Shown: positions 18,819 through 28,046, counted from the stretch's first letter. The stretch is 64,000 bases of DNA from Bacteroidota bacterium (GCA_023415545.1 JAEZKJ010000022.1:62001-126000); one strand, 5' to 3'. Made by a program: numbers and translations. Notes: generated by a model from the letters alone, not told the origin.

Positions 18819-19565
18819 TTACATGTTCATTCCACCATCAACCTGTATAACCTGTCCGGTTACATATGATGATAAATCAGAAGCAAGGAAAGTAGCTACG
18901 TTAGCCACATCTTCTGGAGTACCACCACGACGTAAAGGAATAGTTTTCATCCACTCTTTGCGAACATCTTCTGGAAGTGCTTCTGTCATTGCTGTCTCAA
19001 TAAATCCTGGAGCAATAGCATTAGCACGTATACCTTTAGAACCCATCTCTTGAGCGATAGATTTAGCAAGAGCAATCATACCTGCTTTAGAAGCAGAATA
19101 ATTACTTTGTCCTGCGTTACCATGAACGCCTACTACAGATGCCATGTTAATAATTGAACCACCTTTTTGACGAAGCATGATTGGAGTGCAAGCATGGATA
19201 AAATTGAATGCGCTTTTAAGGTTAACTGCAATAACAGCATCCCATTGAGCTTCTGTCATACGAAGCATTAAACCATCCTTAGTGATACCTGCATTGTTAA
19301 CCAATATATCTATAGAACCAAATTCTGCTTTTATAGCATTAACAACCTCTTCTGATTGAGCGAAATCTGCTGCGTTCGAAGCATAACCTTTAGCTTTCAC
19401 GCCAAATGCAGCAATTTCTGCTTCAGTAGCTTTGCCATTTTCGTCAATTACTAAATCAGTGAATGCAATGTTAGCTCCTTCTGAAGCAAATTTTAAAGCG
19501 ATAGCTTTACCAATTCCGCGAGCAGCACCTGTTATAAGTGCTGTTTTACCTGTTAATAATCCCAT
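18819..19565 (-). CDS. fabG: 3-oxoacyl-[acyl-carrier-protein] reductase
   Basis: Short-chain dehydrogenase of type II fatty-acid synthesis, NADPH-dependent, 248 residues. Seen: TGAARGIG cofactor loop (12-19), NNAG (90-93), catalytic Ser143, Tyr156 and Lys160 (YSASK), and the C-terminal VDGGMNM. Sequence and length are typical of true FabG rather than a generic SDR. Downstream of a TetR gene by 17 bp, which may regulate it. Confidence 0.95.
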   Translation of the reverse strand: MGLLTGKTALITGAARGIGKAIALKFASEGANIAFTDLVIDENGKATEAEIAAFGVKAKGYASNAADFAQSEEVVNAIKAEFGSIDILVNNAGITKDGLMLRMTEAQWDAVIAVNLKSAFNFIHACTPIMLRQKGGSIINMASVVGVHGNAGQSNYSASKAGMIALAKSIAQEMGSKGIRANAIAPGFIETAMTEALPEDVRKEWMKTIPLRRGGTPEDVANVATFLASDLSSYVTGQVIQVDGGMNM

Positions 19566-19582
19566 TTTATTATAATTTAAAA

Positions 19583-20167
19583 TTACTTCTTACCTAATAG
19601 GCCAAATATCATTTTTGAGGCAATTTCCCAAGCAATAGGATCATTTAAGTCACGACCTATTTGACCTCTGATATATGGAACCTCAATACCTCTAAGGCTA
19701 TAATGAACGATTTCAGATACGAATAAACTATCCTTAATATCGAAAATATCTTTTTCTATACCTTCATCAAGAACTTTCTTGATAAGTTCCATCTCTTTGC
19801 TGTCGAATTTTTTTCTAACAGCCTCTACACTCCATATGTTTCTAAAGAAACCTGCACGAAGAGTACCATTTCTGTAAACAACAGTTTTAATTGCTTCTAA
19901 GTGGGTTTGAATCATCTCAACAATTTTCTTGTCAGGAGAAATTGGTTTGAGTACCACTTTTTCCATAGCTTCAGATAACATCTCCAATTCTGCCTCTACA
20001 ACAGCCATGTAAATGTCTTCCTTACTTTTGAAATAAGTGTAAAGCGTTCTTCTTCCTTTTTTTGATGCGAGGGCAATATCATTCATCGTCGTATTGTCAA
20101 CACCATTTTTAGCAAAAAGCTGTCTGGCTGCATCAACTAACTTAGCTCTAGTTTTAGATACTGTCAT
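19583..20167 (-). CDS. TetR/AcrR family transcriptional regulator
   Basis: 194 residues. N-terminal helix-turn-helix: TTMNDIALASKKGRRTLYTY followed by FKSKEDI. The variable C-terminal domain probably binds a ligand, which is not identifiable. It is the first gene of an apparent operon with fabG, so a role in sensing lipid or acyl-CoA state is possible (inference). Confidence 0.9.
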   Translation of the reverse strand: MTVSKTRAKLVDAARQLFAKNGVDNTTMNDIALASKKGRRTLYTYFKSKEDIYMAVVEAELEMLSEAMEKVVLKPISPDKKIVEMIQTHLEAIKTVVYRNGTLRAGFFRNIWSVEAVRKKFDSKEMELIKKVLDEGIEKDIFDIKDSLFVSEIVHYSLRGIEVPYIRGQIGRDLNDPIAWEIASKMIFGLLGKK

Positions 20168-20201
20168 TATAGTCTTTATTCTTTTTATGCTATGATTCTA
20201 A

Positions 20202-20233
20202 CAAAAGTACATTTTTTATAGTTATTCGACAAG
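20202..20233 (-). promoter_or_regulatory. Promoter of tetR-fabG-rluA
   Basis: Minus strand: CTTG (20230-20233), 20 nt, then -7 element TACTTTTG (20202-20209), 35 bp before the tetR start. Confidence 0.5.
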
Positions 20234-20343
20234 AAAATAAAAAGTTTCTTGAGTGTTACATAATTTAACATACTCCTTATCTCGTATTATTCAGCAAGTT
20301 ACGTATATGTATAATGTTTTTATAAAAAATAATAGCTCTATAG

Positions 20344-20374
20344 TTTGCTTTTTAAATAAAAAGCTGTACCTTTG
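20344..20374 (+). promoter_or_regulatory. Promoter of the initiator tRNA
   Basis: Perfect Bacteroidetes promoter: TTTG (20344-20347), 19 nt, TACCTTTG (20367-20374), 23 bp before the tRNA. Confidence 0.85.
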
Positions 20375-20397
20375 CATCCGTAATCAAAAACAAACAT

Positions 20398-20470
<73 letters not shown>

Positions 20471-20474
20471 CAAT

Positions 20475-20511
20475 AAAGATAGTTATTTAGAGAAAATAAC
20501 TATCTTTTTTT
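20475..20511 (+). terminator. Terminator of the initiator tRNA
   Basis: Stem AAAGATAGTTATTT / AAATAACTATCTTT followed by a T run, directly after the tRNA. Confidence 0.88.
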
Positions 20512-20544
20512 ATTCTATTTATCCATAGATTGAATACTTTTTTT

Positions 20545-20614
20545 CGTTTCACATTGTGAAACGGATAAACAACACTGTGAAACGGATAAATTACATTGTG
20601 GAACAGATAATCGG
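20545..20614. repeat. Three tandem 21-bp imperfect repeats with a palindromic edge
   Basis: Units start at 20552, 20573 and 20594. The first two share CA-T/C-TGTGAAACGGATAAA and the third reads CATTGTGGAACAGATAA. The first unit overlaps a 19-bp inverted repeat CGTTTCACATTGTGAAACG at 20545-20563. No ORF spans it. A second array with the same 21-bp period but different sequence lies at 54549-54632. Confidence 0.85.
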
Positions 20615-20681
20615 TATTAAGAATTCAAAATATCTATTATAAGTGTTGCAATTAAGTTTTAGCAGTTTATAAAAATAGAAC

Positions 20682-20734
20682 CATAAAAAAACAGCTTTGA
20701 AATCGAGACCTTACAGAATGATTTCTAAGCTGTT
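20682..20734 (-). terminator. Terminator of the alpha/beta hydrolase - msrA pair
   Basis: Stem AACAGCTTTGAAATC (20690-20704) with GATTTCTAAGCTGTT (20720-20734). On the minus strand it is followed by T7. Confidence 0.85.
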
Positions 20735-20757
20735 CGTATAATATGATTTATTATAAA

Positions 20758-21648
20758 CTATGGTATCATCTTTTTCTCAACAACCCATCCTTCACGTTTT
20801 GATAATTCACATGAATCGCCCGAGAACATTTTTTGAGCAGTATCATCTCCTTTAAGTTGCCATAATAACCAATTTGTAGCAACAACTCCGAATTCACCAC
20901 CATTAGGTTTACCATATGTACCCCCGTGTCCAACATTAAGATTCGCTGCAAAAGCAGGAACATGGTTTATTCTTTTGAAATCGTCCATACCATTACCATA
21001 AGCTATATCTGTTTCACCACCTAAAATATAGATAATAGGAGTGTGAATAGCATTAAGTTTCTCTTTATTAGGCATAGGCATTCCGGGAATAGCTTGTGTA
21101 GGATTTGAAAATAGACCACTATTACAAATCATAATGGTTTTTAAGCGAGGGTCTTGGCAGATGTCTAATGTTTGTAAACCACCACATGACATACCGGCTG
21201 CTGCTATTTTATCAATATTGAGTTTTTGATAATAGATACTGTTTTTGTCACTATTTTGAGCAATTGCCCAATCCATAGCATCGGTTAATAATTTGGATGC
21301 TGTCTGTCCTTGAGTAACCTCACCCTCACCAGGCATAGGTCCGATAGCTACAACAAAAAATCCGTGCGACGCTATTTCATTTAGAAAGTTTATATGTTCG
21401 TGAGGCGAGTTTGCGCAAGCTCCATTTCCCCAAACTAAAATTGGCATAAGGTTATTACCACCAAACTTAGAGAGATCCTGTGGTTTAAAAACTGTATGAG
21501 TAGGAAGCGATTTGTCACTTGCCATAATGGCTTTATAATTTCCGCTACCTCCGTTGTCAATAACCTGTGAACGTACATCTTGTGCCTGCAAATTACAGGT
21601 TGATAGGACTATAGAACATCCCATCATTAATTTTAAAAGTGTTTTCAT
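20758..21648 (-). CDS. Exported alpha/beta hydrolase
   Basis: 296 residues with a signal peptide (ends near CNLQAQ). The fold signature is the nucleophile elbow GMSCGG with Ser154, a strand-oxyanion segment ILVWGNGACAN before it, a likely acid Asp in GGETDIAYG and the His in NVGHGG. The arrangement resembles the dienelactone-hydrolase/cutinase-like (chlorophyllase-type) group. The substrate is not known. It lies 24 bp after msrA on the same strand, so the two are probably co-transcribed into the terminator downstream. Confidence 0.82.
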   Translation of the reverse strand: MKTLLKLMMGCSIVLSTCNLQAQDVRSQVIDNGGSGNYKAIMASDKSLPTHTVFKPQDLSKFGGNNLMPILVWGNGACANSPHEHINFLNEIASHGFFVVAIGPMPGEGEVTQGQTASKLLTDAMDWAIAQNSDKNSIYYQKLNIDKIAAAGMSCGGLQTLDICQDPRLKTIMICNSGLFSNPTQAIPGMPMPNKEKLNAIHTPIIYILGGETDIAYGNGMDDFKRINHVPAFAANLNVGHGGTYGKPNGGEFGVVATNWLLWQLKGDDTAQKMFSGDSCELSKREGWVVEKKMIP

Positions 21649-21672
21649 AATATTTAAATTAAGGTGAAATAA

Positions 21673-22248
21673 TTATTTTCTATTAGCTTCTCGAGCCATT
21701 TTGAATAGTTGAGGGTTTATATGGCAATAACCGGAAGGATTTTTGTCTAGATAGTCTTGGTGATATAGCTCAGCTGAGTAAAAGTTTTCCAAAGGCATAA
21801 CCTCTATAACTATTGGTTTGCTATATTTTGTTGATAATAATGCTACTGCATTTTCTATGATTTCTTTATCTTTTTCATCTGTATAATATATACCTGTTCG
21901 ATATTGAGTTCCTCTATCATTACCCTGTTTATTTAGTGAAGTAGGATCAATAGTTTTGAAATATAAATCCAAAAGTAGTGAAAGAGATAAAATATCAGGA
22001 TTATATGTACATCTCACTGTTTCAGCAGCCCCAGTTTTACCGGTACAAACCTCTTGATACGATGGATTATCTATAATACTATTAGCATATCCAACCTGTG
22101 TAGAAGTAACTCCGTTAATCTGTTTTAGAAAATGCTCTGTTCCCCAGAAACATCCTCCGGCTAAATAAATAACTGATTCTTTTTCCATATTGTTGCTTTT
22201 GCTATTACATGAAATAAAAAATAATAAAATAAGGATTATAAATCGCAT
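21673..22248 (-). CDS. msrA: Peptide methionine-(S)-S-oxide reductase, predicted lipoprotein
   Basis: Reduces the S epimer of methionine sulfoxide in oxidised proteins. 191 residues. Catalytic motif GGCFWGTE with Cys33, GYANS substrate loop, and HQDYLDKNPSGYCHIN C-terminal region carrying the likely resolving Cys. The N terminus is a lipoprotein signal (FFISC, Cys14), so the enzyme is predicted to sit in the envelope, repairing periplasmic or surface proteins. No msrB is fused or adjacent. Confidence 0.93.
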   Translation of the reverse strand: MRFIILILLFFISCNSKSNNMEKESVIYLAGGCFWGTEHFLKQINGVTSTQVGYANSIIDNPSYQEVCTGKTGAAETVRCTYNPDILSLSLLLDLYFKTIDPTSLNKQGNDRGTQYRTGIYYTDEKDKEIIENAVALLSTKYSKPIVIEVMPLENFYSAELYHQDYLDKNPSGYCHINPQLFKMAREANRK

Positions 22249-22424
22249 ATAAATAATGGGTGTAAAAATAGACTAAACTATAATAACTTTTCATTTATAT
22301 AATAGATTATTGCACAAAAATGTTCATTATTTAATAAAACCGGTCAAGTTAATCGCTTTTCAAATATTGTGAATATGCAACTTTTGTAATATCCCAATAG
22401 TTATAAAAAGTGGATTAATCTTAT

Positions 22425-22432
22425 TACCTTTG
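22425..22432 (+). promoter_or_regulatory. -7 element (TACCTTTG) for topB
   Basis: Consensus match 33 bp before the topB start; no clear -33 partner. Confidence 0.55.
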
Positions 22433-22465
22433 TTACACAAATAAAAAAGAGGAGATATAAACAGT

Positions 22466-24568
22466 ATGATTGTATGCATTGCTGAAAAGCCAAGTGTTGC
22501 TAAAGATATTGCTGAAGTGTTGGGAGCTCATACTCGCAAGGATGGCTATATAGAGGGAAACGGGTATCAAGTTACCTGGACTTTTGGTCATCTTTGTACA
22601 CTTAAAGAGCCACATGAATATTCCCAATCATGGAAATCATGGAGCCTTTCAAGTCTTCCTATGATACCTCCCCGTTTTGGTATAAAGCTAATAAGCGACA
22701 GTGGCATAGAGAAACAGTTTAAAGTTATTGAAGGATTGATGCAAAATGCCGACGAGATAATAAACTGTGGTGATGCCGGCCAAGAGGGAGAACTTATTCA
22801 GCGATGGGTAATGCAAAAGGCCGGAGCTAAATGCCCGGTTAAACGTTTATGGATCTCCTCATTAACTGAAGAGGCTATTCGTGAAGGTTTCCATAATCTT
22901 AAAGATCAGTCTGAATTTAAGTCTCTTTATGAAGCCGGGCTTAGTAGAGCCATAGGCGATTGGCTACTTGGTATGAATGCTACACGCCTTTATACTTTGA
23001 AGTATGGTCAAAATCGTCAGGTTTTATCTATCGGACGAGTGCAAACTCCTACTTTAGCCCTTATTGTAAACCGTCAGTTGGAGATTGAAAATTTCGTTCC
23101 AAAACAATATTGGGTGCTTACCACTCTATATAGGGATACTACATTTAGTGCTATCATTGCCAAAAGCGATGAAGAACTTGTAGCTGAAGCAGATGAGAAT
23201 GGTAATTTTACACCACAAAAACAGGAGAATCAAAACCGAGGTATCCCCCCTATAACATCGTTAGAAGAGGGAGAAGCATTACTGGAGAAAGTAAAAAGCT
23301 CTGATTTTACTATTACTGATGTTACACTAAAAAAAGGTAATGAAGCACCTCCACGTTTATTCGACCTTACCTCACTACAGGTTGAGTGTAATAAAAAATA
23401 TGCATTCTCAGCAGATGAGACTTTGAAGCTTATACAGTCACTTTATGAGAAGAAGATAACTACATATCCACGTGTAGATACCACATTCCTAAGTGATGAC
23501 ATATATCCTAAATGTCCATCTATTCTTGCCGGATTAAAACAGTATGAAGTTTTTACTGCTCCATTGGCAGGAAAGAAACTCATTAAGTCGAAAAAAGTTT
23601 TTGATAATTCAAAGGTTACCGATCACCACGCAATAATTCCTACAGGTCAGCCTGCCAATAACCTTACCGATATGGAGAAGAAGGTATTTGATTTGGTTGC
23701 TCGTCGATTTATTGCTGTATTCTATCCGGACTGTAAATTTTCAACAACAACTATTATTGGTGAGGCTGAACAAATAGAGTTTAAAGCTTCCGGAAAACAG
23801 ATTCTCGAACCGGGATGGAGAGTAATTTTTGCAAAAGATAGTGCTGATGAAGCTAAAGAGGATAAAGAGGATGAAAAAACACTCCCTACCTTTGTAAAAG
23901 GGGAGAAGGGTGAGCATGAACCATTTCTTACAGAGAAGTGGACGCAACCTCCACGACCTTTTACCGAAGCTACACTTCTTCGTGCAATGGAAACAGCCGG
24001 AAAAATGGTAGATGATGATGAATTGCGCGATGCTTTAAAAGAAAATGGTATAGGGCGTCCTTCAACTCGTGCTGCTATTATCGAAACACTATTCAAACGT
24101 AAATATATACGTAAAGAGAGGAAAAATCTTGTTGCTACAGCTACCGGAGTGGAACTTATTGGAGTTATACACGAGGAACTGCTTAAATCGGCTGAACTAA
24201 CCGGATTGTGGGAGAAAAAACTTCGTGAAATTGAGAAGAAAACTTACGATGCCTCTACCTTTTTGAATGAACTTAAGCAAATGGTTTCCGAGATAGTGAA
24301 CAGCGTGTTATGTGACAATAGTAACCGACGAATCACCATTGTGGCTGAAGAGAAAGAGGAGAGTGGTAAAGGGAAAAAATCTTCTTCTGAAAACAAGGCC
24401 AAAAGTGCAACAAAAGTAAAAAAAGCAACAAGAACTAAGAAGAGTGAACCCGAGATAAAAGAGAATGATATTTGTCCTATTTGTGGAAAAGGTCATATCA
24501 TAAAGGGCAAAACGGCATTTGGATGTTCGGAATGGAAAAATGGATGTTCTTTTAGAAAACCTTTTTAA
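22466..24568 (+). CDS. topB: DNA topoisomerase III
   Basis: Type IA topoisomerase, 700 residues, relaxing or decatenating DNA through single-strand passage. N-terminal TOPRIM domain (CIAEKPSVAKDIA, then GDAGQEGELI with the metal Asp/Glu). The catalytic Tyr334 sits in TYPRVDT. The C-terminal tail is Lys-rich (about 630-665) and ends in a single four-Cys zinc finger CPICGKG..FGCSEWKNGC. Chromosomal rather than plasmid context. A glutaredoxin-like gene follows after 73 bp. Confidence 0.95.
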   Translation: MIVCIAEKPSVAKDIAEVLGAHTRKDGYIEGNGYQVTWTFGHLCTLKEPHEYSQSWKSWSLSSLPMIPPRFGIKLISDSGIEKQFKVIEGLMQNADEIINCGDAGQEGELIQRWVMQKAGAKCPVKRLWISSLTEEAIREGFHNLKDQSEFKSLYEAGLSRAIGDWLLGMNATRLYTLKYGQNRQVLSIGRVQTPTLALIVNRQLEIENFVPKQYWVLTTLYRDTTFSAIIAKSDEELVAEADENGNFTPQKQENQNRGIPPITSLEEGEALLEKVKSSDFTITDVTLKKGNEAPPRLFDLTSLQVECNKKYAFSADETLKLIQSLYEKKITTYPRVDTTFLSDDIYPKCPSILAGLKQYEVFTAPLAGKKLIKSKKVFDNSKVTDHHAIIPTGQPANNLTDMEKKVFDLVARRFIAVFYPDCKFSTTTIIGEAEQIEFKASGKQILEPGWRVIFAKDSADEAKEDKEDEKTLPTFVKGEKGEHEPFLTEKWTQPPRPFTEATLLRAMETAGKMVDDDELRDALKENGIGRPSTRAAIIETLFKRKYIRKERKNLVATATGVELIGVIHEELLKSAELTGLWEKKLREIEKKTYDASTFLNELKQMVSEIVNSVLCDNSNRRITIVAEEKEESGKGKKSSSENKAKSATKVKKATRTKKSEPEIKENDICPICGKGHIIKGKTAFGCSEWKNGCSFRKPF

Positions 24569-24641
24569 TAATATTTTGTATAATACATATATACTCTCGA
24601 TTTTTATATGTTTATTAGAGAGTTATTAAAAAGTATATGTT

Positions 24642-24929
24642 ATGAAAAAGATTACTATTTTTTATCAACCTCAATGTCCTTTCTGTAAAAAGGCATTCAA
24701 CTACATCGATGAGTGTATAGAAGAGAATCCTGAGTTAAAAGAGATCGAAATTGAGAAAATAGACGAACTTGCTCGACCAGAATTTGCCGATAAGTTCGAC
24801 TATTATTATGTTCCTACTATTTATTGTAATGGTAAGAAAATTCATGAAGGTGGAATTTTCAAAGAGGAGATGAAAGAACTGCTTACATCTGTGTTGTCAG
24901 GAAAAGATTATATTACTGCAACTAAATAA
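24642..24929 (+). CDS. Glutaredoxin-like thioredoxin-fold protein
   Basis: 95 residues with the redox motif CPFC near residue 13 (YQPQCPFCKKAF) and the cis-Pro segment VPTIYCNGKKIHEGG. A small cytosolic thiol-disulfide oxidoreductase; partner unknown. Its 3' end overlaps the convergent methyltransferase gene by 8 bp, so there is no terminator between them. Confidence 0.85.
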   Translation: MKKITIFYQPQCPFCKKAFNYIDECIEENPELKEIEIEKIDELARPEFADKFDYYYVPTIYCNGKKIHEGGIFKEEMKELLTSVLSGKDYITATK

Positions 24930-26346
24930 TTGAAGGGTCATCTTCTATAGTATAACTACTGCGTATCCTCCACTCCTGTGGGTATAAATTGTTCGTTCTA
25001 TTGCCTATGTTTTTAGCAAATCCAATAGGACGTCCTCTATATGTAAATAGCACATATCCTTTTGGATATGAATCGTCTATAACTATAGCCTCTTTTCTTA
25101 AGTATGCTATAGCTCTATTATAATCCAACTCCACTGAGCAAAATTTAGTTCTGTTTAAACATGTGCTCAAAGCCAGTGAATGTGAAGGAATGAAATCTTT
25201 TCCTTTAATAGTTGCTATCTCAATGCCATGATGTATTATTCTAAGTTTCCCTTTTACCATTTGATATATATCATGGATTTTTTTAGGTATAGCTGTAATC
25301 GTAGTTTCATCACTTTCAAAAATAAACTCATCGCTATTTTTTATCCACTGCTTGATATTTTCAGGAACTGCTGTGGCTTTGTTGTTACCCTTTATGCCCT
25401 TCTTGTTTTTCTTATTCTCTTTTCTCTCATCTAAATATAAAGAGTCATAATCTTCCGAATCAACATTTTTAAACTTCTTCCTAAGAACAGCCATAAATAG
25501 ACCTTCGCCCTTAGTCCTATGTGGTAAGAAACGATAAACCGATAAATTATCATTAGTAAGTGACCCCGAAATATTCCAGCTTTCATCAATCGGAACCTGT
25601 AATATCTCAGCTCCAAGCTCTTCAACAATCCACTTTACATTATCTTCATTCTCCTCTTGGTTGTATGTACATGTGCTATAAACTAATATACCATTCTCCT
25701 TTAAGGTGCCCCATATATCAGTAAGTATCTCTTTTTGGCGCTTCTGACAGTTAAGGACATTGTCTACACTCCATTCGCTTATAGCCATTTCATCTTTACG
25801 AAACATTCCCTCACCCGAGCAAGGAACATCAGTTAATATAAAGTCGAACAGATTTTTAAACTTACTATAATCCGAAGGGCTATTATTTGTAACAATAACA
25901 TCAGAATTTCCCCACTTTATTATATTCTCGGCAAGAATTTGTGATCTGTTTTTTACATATTCATTAGCAAATAAAAGACTTCCGGCAGGTAGTGCTGAAC
26001 GTATTAGCGTAGATTTTCCTCCCGGCGCAGCGCAAAGATCAAGAGCTGTTACAGGAGTATCAATATATTCTTTAATCACTTTATCAAGAAACATTGATGC
26101 AGCCTCTTGAACGTAGTATGCACCTGCGTGAAAAAGTGGGTCGAAGGTAAAAGGTTTTCTCTGTTTTAGATAATATCCATTTTCGCACCATTCTACTCTC
26201 TCCTCACTAAGTTTGTTCTCCCATTTAAAAGGGTTAATGCGAATACTTGTAGGCGAAGGAGTATTCATTCCTTGCTCAAGTTTTTCAAACTCTTTTTCTC
26301 CCAGCAAATTTCTGGTACGAGTGACAAAATCTTTTGGTAAATCCAT
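24922..26346 (-). CDS. RsmF-type rRNA (cytosine-5) methyltransferase
   Basis: 474 residues. SAM-binding motif LDLCAAPGGKS (103-112), motif IV DVPCSGEGMF with Cys176 and motif VI YSTCTYNQEEN with catalytic Cys226, the two-cysteine NOL1/NOP2/Sun signature. A C-terminal RsmF-type RNA-binding (PUA-like) domain with RGRPIGFAKN follows after a Lys/Asn-rich linker near residue 310. Likely methylates a 16S rRNA cytosine (RsmF modifies C1407 in E. coli). A -7 element TACTTTTG lies at 26366-26373 on the minus strand. Confidence 0.93.
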   Translation of the reverse strand: MDLPKDFVTRTRNLLGEKEFEKLEQGMNTPSPTSIRINPFKWENKLSEERVEWCENGYYLKQRKPFTFDPLFHAGAYYVQEAASMFLDKVIKEYIDTPVTALDLCAAPGGKSTLIRSALPAGSLLFANEYVKNRSQILAENIIKWGNSDVIVTNNSPSDYSKFKNLFDFILTDVPCSGEGMFRKDEMAISEWSVDNVLNCQKRQKEILTDIWGTLKENGILVYSTCTYNQEENEDNVKWIVEELGAEILQVPIDESWNISGSLTNDNLSVYRFLPHRTKGEGLFMAVLRKKFKNVDSEDYDSLYLDERKENKKNKKGIKGNNKATAVPENIKQWIKNSDEFIFESDETTITAIPKKIHDIYQMVKGKLRIIHHGIEIATIKGKDFIPSHSLALSTCLNRTKFCSVELDYNRAIAYLRKEAIVIDDSYPKGYVLFTYRGRPIGFAKNIGNRTNNLYPQEWRIRSSYTIEDDPSII

Positions 26347-26491
26347 TTTTTCTATTTATTCAAGACAAAAGTACAAGTAAATATCGTAATTTTAAAAAAA
26401 TAATTATCTCTTTGCAACCAAATAGTATCTACTCACGTCTAATTAATTGAAGTGAGTAATAAATAATTAAAACAATAAAAAAATCAAATAT

Positions 26492-27184
26492 ATGAAACAT
26501 CTATTTATAAGTTTAGCTATAATGATGACGATGTTATCAACATCCATCTTAAGCGACAATGTAAAGCTCCATGTAACGGTAAATGATGGAAAAGATACCT
26601 CTTCAACTACTGTTATAGGTGTAGTAAATGATTCAGCTTCGGGTGATAGTGATACAGTGATGTACTCACAACCTTTAGCTTCCTCTACCTGGTACGAATC
26701 AAATGATGATTCGGGTGATAATATTGTTCCAGTGGTGGCAATAATTACATCCTTAGGCCTCCCAGTATTTATAATAGCAATAATATTATGGTTTATGTAT
26801 AAAAATAATCAAGCTAAATATCGACTTGCTGCTGAAGCACTAAATGCAGGTCGTGAGATCCCAAAAGAGTTGTTTAAGGAGCCATCACGTGAGACTCAGA
26901 CTTTTAACAATGGAGTAAAGAAAACTTTTTTAGGAATAGGTTTAGGAGTTTTTCTGTGGTTGCTCACTTATAATGAAGGATTAGCAGCAATAGGTTTCTT
27001 GGTATTCTGTTTGGGTATAGCTCAAATGATTATAGGTTATACTAGCCGCCATAAAGAGAGTGAACGAAATAGGGTAAGTGAACTTGATAAGTTTAAAGAG
27101 GATTATTATAAAAGAAAAAATCAGGCAAAGAGTTATGATGATCTCCGAGATGATGACTCATTTGATGATAAAGAAGATAAATAA
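26492..27184 (+). CDS. DUF6249-type membrane protein
   Basis: 230 residues: signal-like N-terminal hydrophobic segment, Ser/Thr/Asp-rich extracytoplasmic stretch, one helix near 78-98 (PVVAIITSLGLPVFIIAIIL), cytoplasmic loop, two helices around 148-185, then a strongly charged C-terminal tail (DDLRDDDSFDDKEDK). It immediately precedes an ECF sigma gene (stop TAA then ATG with no spacing), so it probably belongs to the signalling unit. Biochemical role unknown; the family name is from recognition of arrangement and topology. Confidence 0.72.
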   Translation: MKHLFISLAIMMTMLSTSILSDNVKLHVTVNDGKDTSSTTVIGVVNDSASGDSDTVMYSQPLASSTWYESNDDSGDNIVPVVAIITSLGLPVFIIAIILWFMYKNNQAKYRLAAEALNAGREIPKELFKEPSRETQTFNNGVKKTFLGIGLGVFLWLLTYNEGLAAIGFLVFCLGIAQMIIGYTSRHKESERNRVSELDKFKEDYYKRKNQAKSYDDLRDDDSFDDKEDK

Positions 27185-27727
27185 ATGAGCCAAATAAATG
27201 ACATTGCATTAGTTGCTCAGGTTGTTGTGTTTAAGAACTCTAAGGCGTTTGATACTTTGGTAAAGAAGTATCAATCGCCAATTCGTAGGTTCTTTCTACA
27301 TCAAACATTAGGGGATAGTGAACTAAGCGATGACCTAGCCCAAGAGACATTTATTAAGGCTTATACCAATTTAGCTTCATTTAAAAATCTATCAAGTTTT
27401 TCCACTTGGTTATATAGAATTGCTTATAATGTTTTTTATGATTATATTCGCACGAAAAGAGATGAGTGTGAGATAGATTGTTATGAGGTAGATGCTCAAT
27501 ATCAAACAGAACAGAAAGCTGTAGGTGATCATATGGATTTATACTTAGGACTTTCAAAGTTAAAAGAGATAGAGAGAGTTTGTATAACTCTGTTTTATAT
27601 GGAGGATTTGGCCCTTGATAAGATTTCAGTAATATTGAATTTACCTACCGGAACGATAAAATCACATTTATCAAGAGGTAAAGATAAACTCGCTAAATTT
27701 TTAAAAAATAATGGTTATGAAAGATAA
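27185..27727 (+). CDS. ECF-type RNA polymerase sigma factor
   Basis: 180 residues. Region 2 with DDLAQETFIKAYTNL and FSTWLYRIAYNVFYDY; region 4 with LDKISVILNLPTGTIKSHLSRG as the -35-binding helix-turn-helix. It starts directly after the DUF6249 stop codon and overlaps the next gene by 11-17 bp, implying tight translational coupling with a likely anti-sigma partner. Regulon unknown. Confidence 0.92.
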   Translation: MSQINDIALVAQVVVFKNSKAFDTLVKKYQSPIRRFFLHQTLGDSELSDDLAQETFIKAYTNLASFKNLSSFSTWLYRIAYNVFYDYIRTKRDECEIDCYEVDAQYQTEQKAVGDHMDLYLGLSKLKEIERVCITLFYMEDLALDKISVILNLPTGTIKSHLSRGKDKLAKFLKNNGYER

Positions 27728-28046
27728 CAATGATGAATTAGTTTCTCACTTCTTGCATTCCAATATTCAAGAGATAGAGGATAATGGCTTTTCTGAAAGA
27801 GTTATCAGAAATTTGCCAGACAGATCTTTATTAATTTCTAAAATAATTGATGGAATATGTTTTGCTGCATGCATTATCATGTTCTTTGTTTTCAACGGTT
27901 TTACTACAATATACAAAAGTGTAATATCACTCATTGAATCGCAATCGAATATTATCCCTCATGATATTAATTATACTTCAATATTTATAGTTTGTGCTGT
28001 ATTACTATTTATAGGCATTGAACGTATTTATTCAATTAAATGGTAA
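27711..28046 (+). CDS. DUF5056-type putative anti-sigma membrane protein
   Basis: 111 residues; start either ATG 27711 or ATG 27717 (both inside the sigma gene). N-terminal 40 residues are cytoplasmic, with DNNDELVSHFLHSNIQEIEDNGFSERV cut here into two parts: DNNDELVSHFLHSN and IQEIEDNGFSERV. Two membrane helices follow (about 42-62 and 88-105). Position after an ECF sigma gene and its topology suggest a membrane anchor that binds the sigma factor (inference). The stop is directly followed by the thyA promoter. Confidence 0.7.
   Translation: MVMKDNNDELVSHFLHSNIQEIEDNGFSERVIRNLPDRSLLISKIIDGICFAACIIMFFVFNGFTTIYKSVISLIESQSNIIPHDINYTSIFIVCAVLLFIGIERIYSIKW

Noticed and set aside
20545..20614. Possible CRISPR array
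   Set aside because: Units are contiguous 21-bp copies without spacers, only three, and no cas genes are present.
23722..24096. 124-codon minus-strand ORF inside topB
   Set aside because: Shadow frame opposite a conserved catalytic region.
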